From positions 1 through 32,552 of the forward strand of contig JAKSTT010000009.1 in assembly GCA_024413635.1 (NCBI GenBank): 32,552 nucleotides of DNA, read 5' to 3'. The position numbers were made by a program, and so were the translations under genes. Below are positions 32,552-32,552 of this stretch, piece after piece. Under the pieces are notes generated by a model, which was not told the DNA's origin, searched no databases, and saw nothing but the letters and a program-made list of their open reading frames with translations. Every line of letters starts with the position of its first letter. Positions within the stretch are counted from its first letter, which is position 1. This DNA is from Treponemataceae bacterium (GTDB lineage Bacteria; Spirochaetota; Spirochaetia; Treponematales; Treponemataceae).

Positions 32552-32552
32552 A

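Overview
The window looks like chromosomal DNA of a spirochaete, most probably a host-associated Treponema. The grounds are a spirochaete-type flagellar block (flbB-fliK-flgD-flgE, with the hook cross-linking residues Lys165 and Cys178 in FlgE), a second FliG-like protein resembling the spirochaete FliG1 paralogue, a hexokinase of the type found in treponemes, and many exported lipoproteins and TPR proteins. Species assignment is inference; no rRNA or tRNA gene was seen.

Region 1 (1-6525) is an AT-richer accessory stretch of small or poorly known genes: a 5'-truncated metallophosphoesterase, a DUF4230-like membrane protein preceded by a 23-residue membrane peptide, a uracil-DNA-glycosylase-like protein preceded by a 33-codon remnant-like ORF, an Rpn/PD-(D/E)XK nuclease, an unknown 139-aa protein paired with a stand-alone DnaB-like ATPase, a helix-turn-helix regulator and an unknown 282-aa protein. 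Three promoters here share one architecture: a palindrome TATCA-N5-TGATA (one mismatch in one copy), exactly 12 bp, then a TATACT/TATTCT -10 box. They drive the glycosylase-like unit, the DnaB-like unit and the 282-aa gene, so these probably form one local regulon. This is the best candidate for an undescribed system in the window.

Region 2 (6548-10603, minus strand) is the flagellar unit flbB-fliK-flgD-flgE with its own sigma70-type promoter and a terminator after flgE. Region 3 (10612-13491) is a large exported HExxH metallopeptidase-like protein. Region 4 (13531-20534, minus) runs from a fliG1 paralogue through a PreP-type M16C peptidase, a small unknown protein and a tocopherol-cyclase-like protein to hexokinase. 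It ends in a highly structured intergenic repeat and a terminator.

Region 5 (20544-26436, minus) holds a membrane protein, a large TPR lipoprotein and yajC-secD-secF, the accessory part of the Sec translocon. Region 6 (26491-29998, plus) is an envelope operon: a TPR-like lipoprotein, an MltD-type lytic transglycosylase with a C-terminal LysM and an OmpA-family protein. It diverges from region 5 at a compact pair of overlapping promoters that seem to give leaderless transcripts. Region 7 (30002-32552, minus) has an aldo/keto-reductase-like protein lacking two catalytic residues, a palindromic intergenic repeat and glycyl-tRNA synthetase with a long GC-rich leader.

Several genes (5677, 13491, 20496, 26436, 26491) have a -10 box 6-9 bp before the start codon and no usable Shine-Dalgarno sequence, which suggests recurrent leaderless expression.
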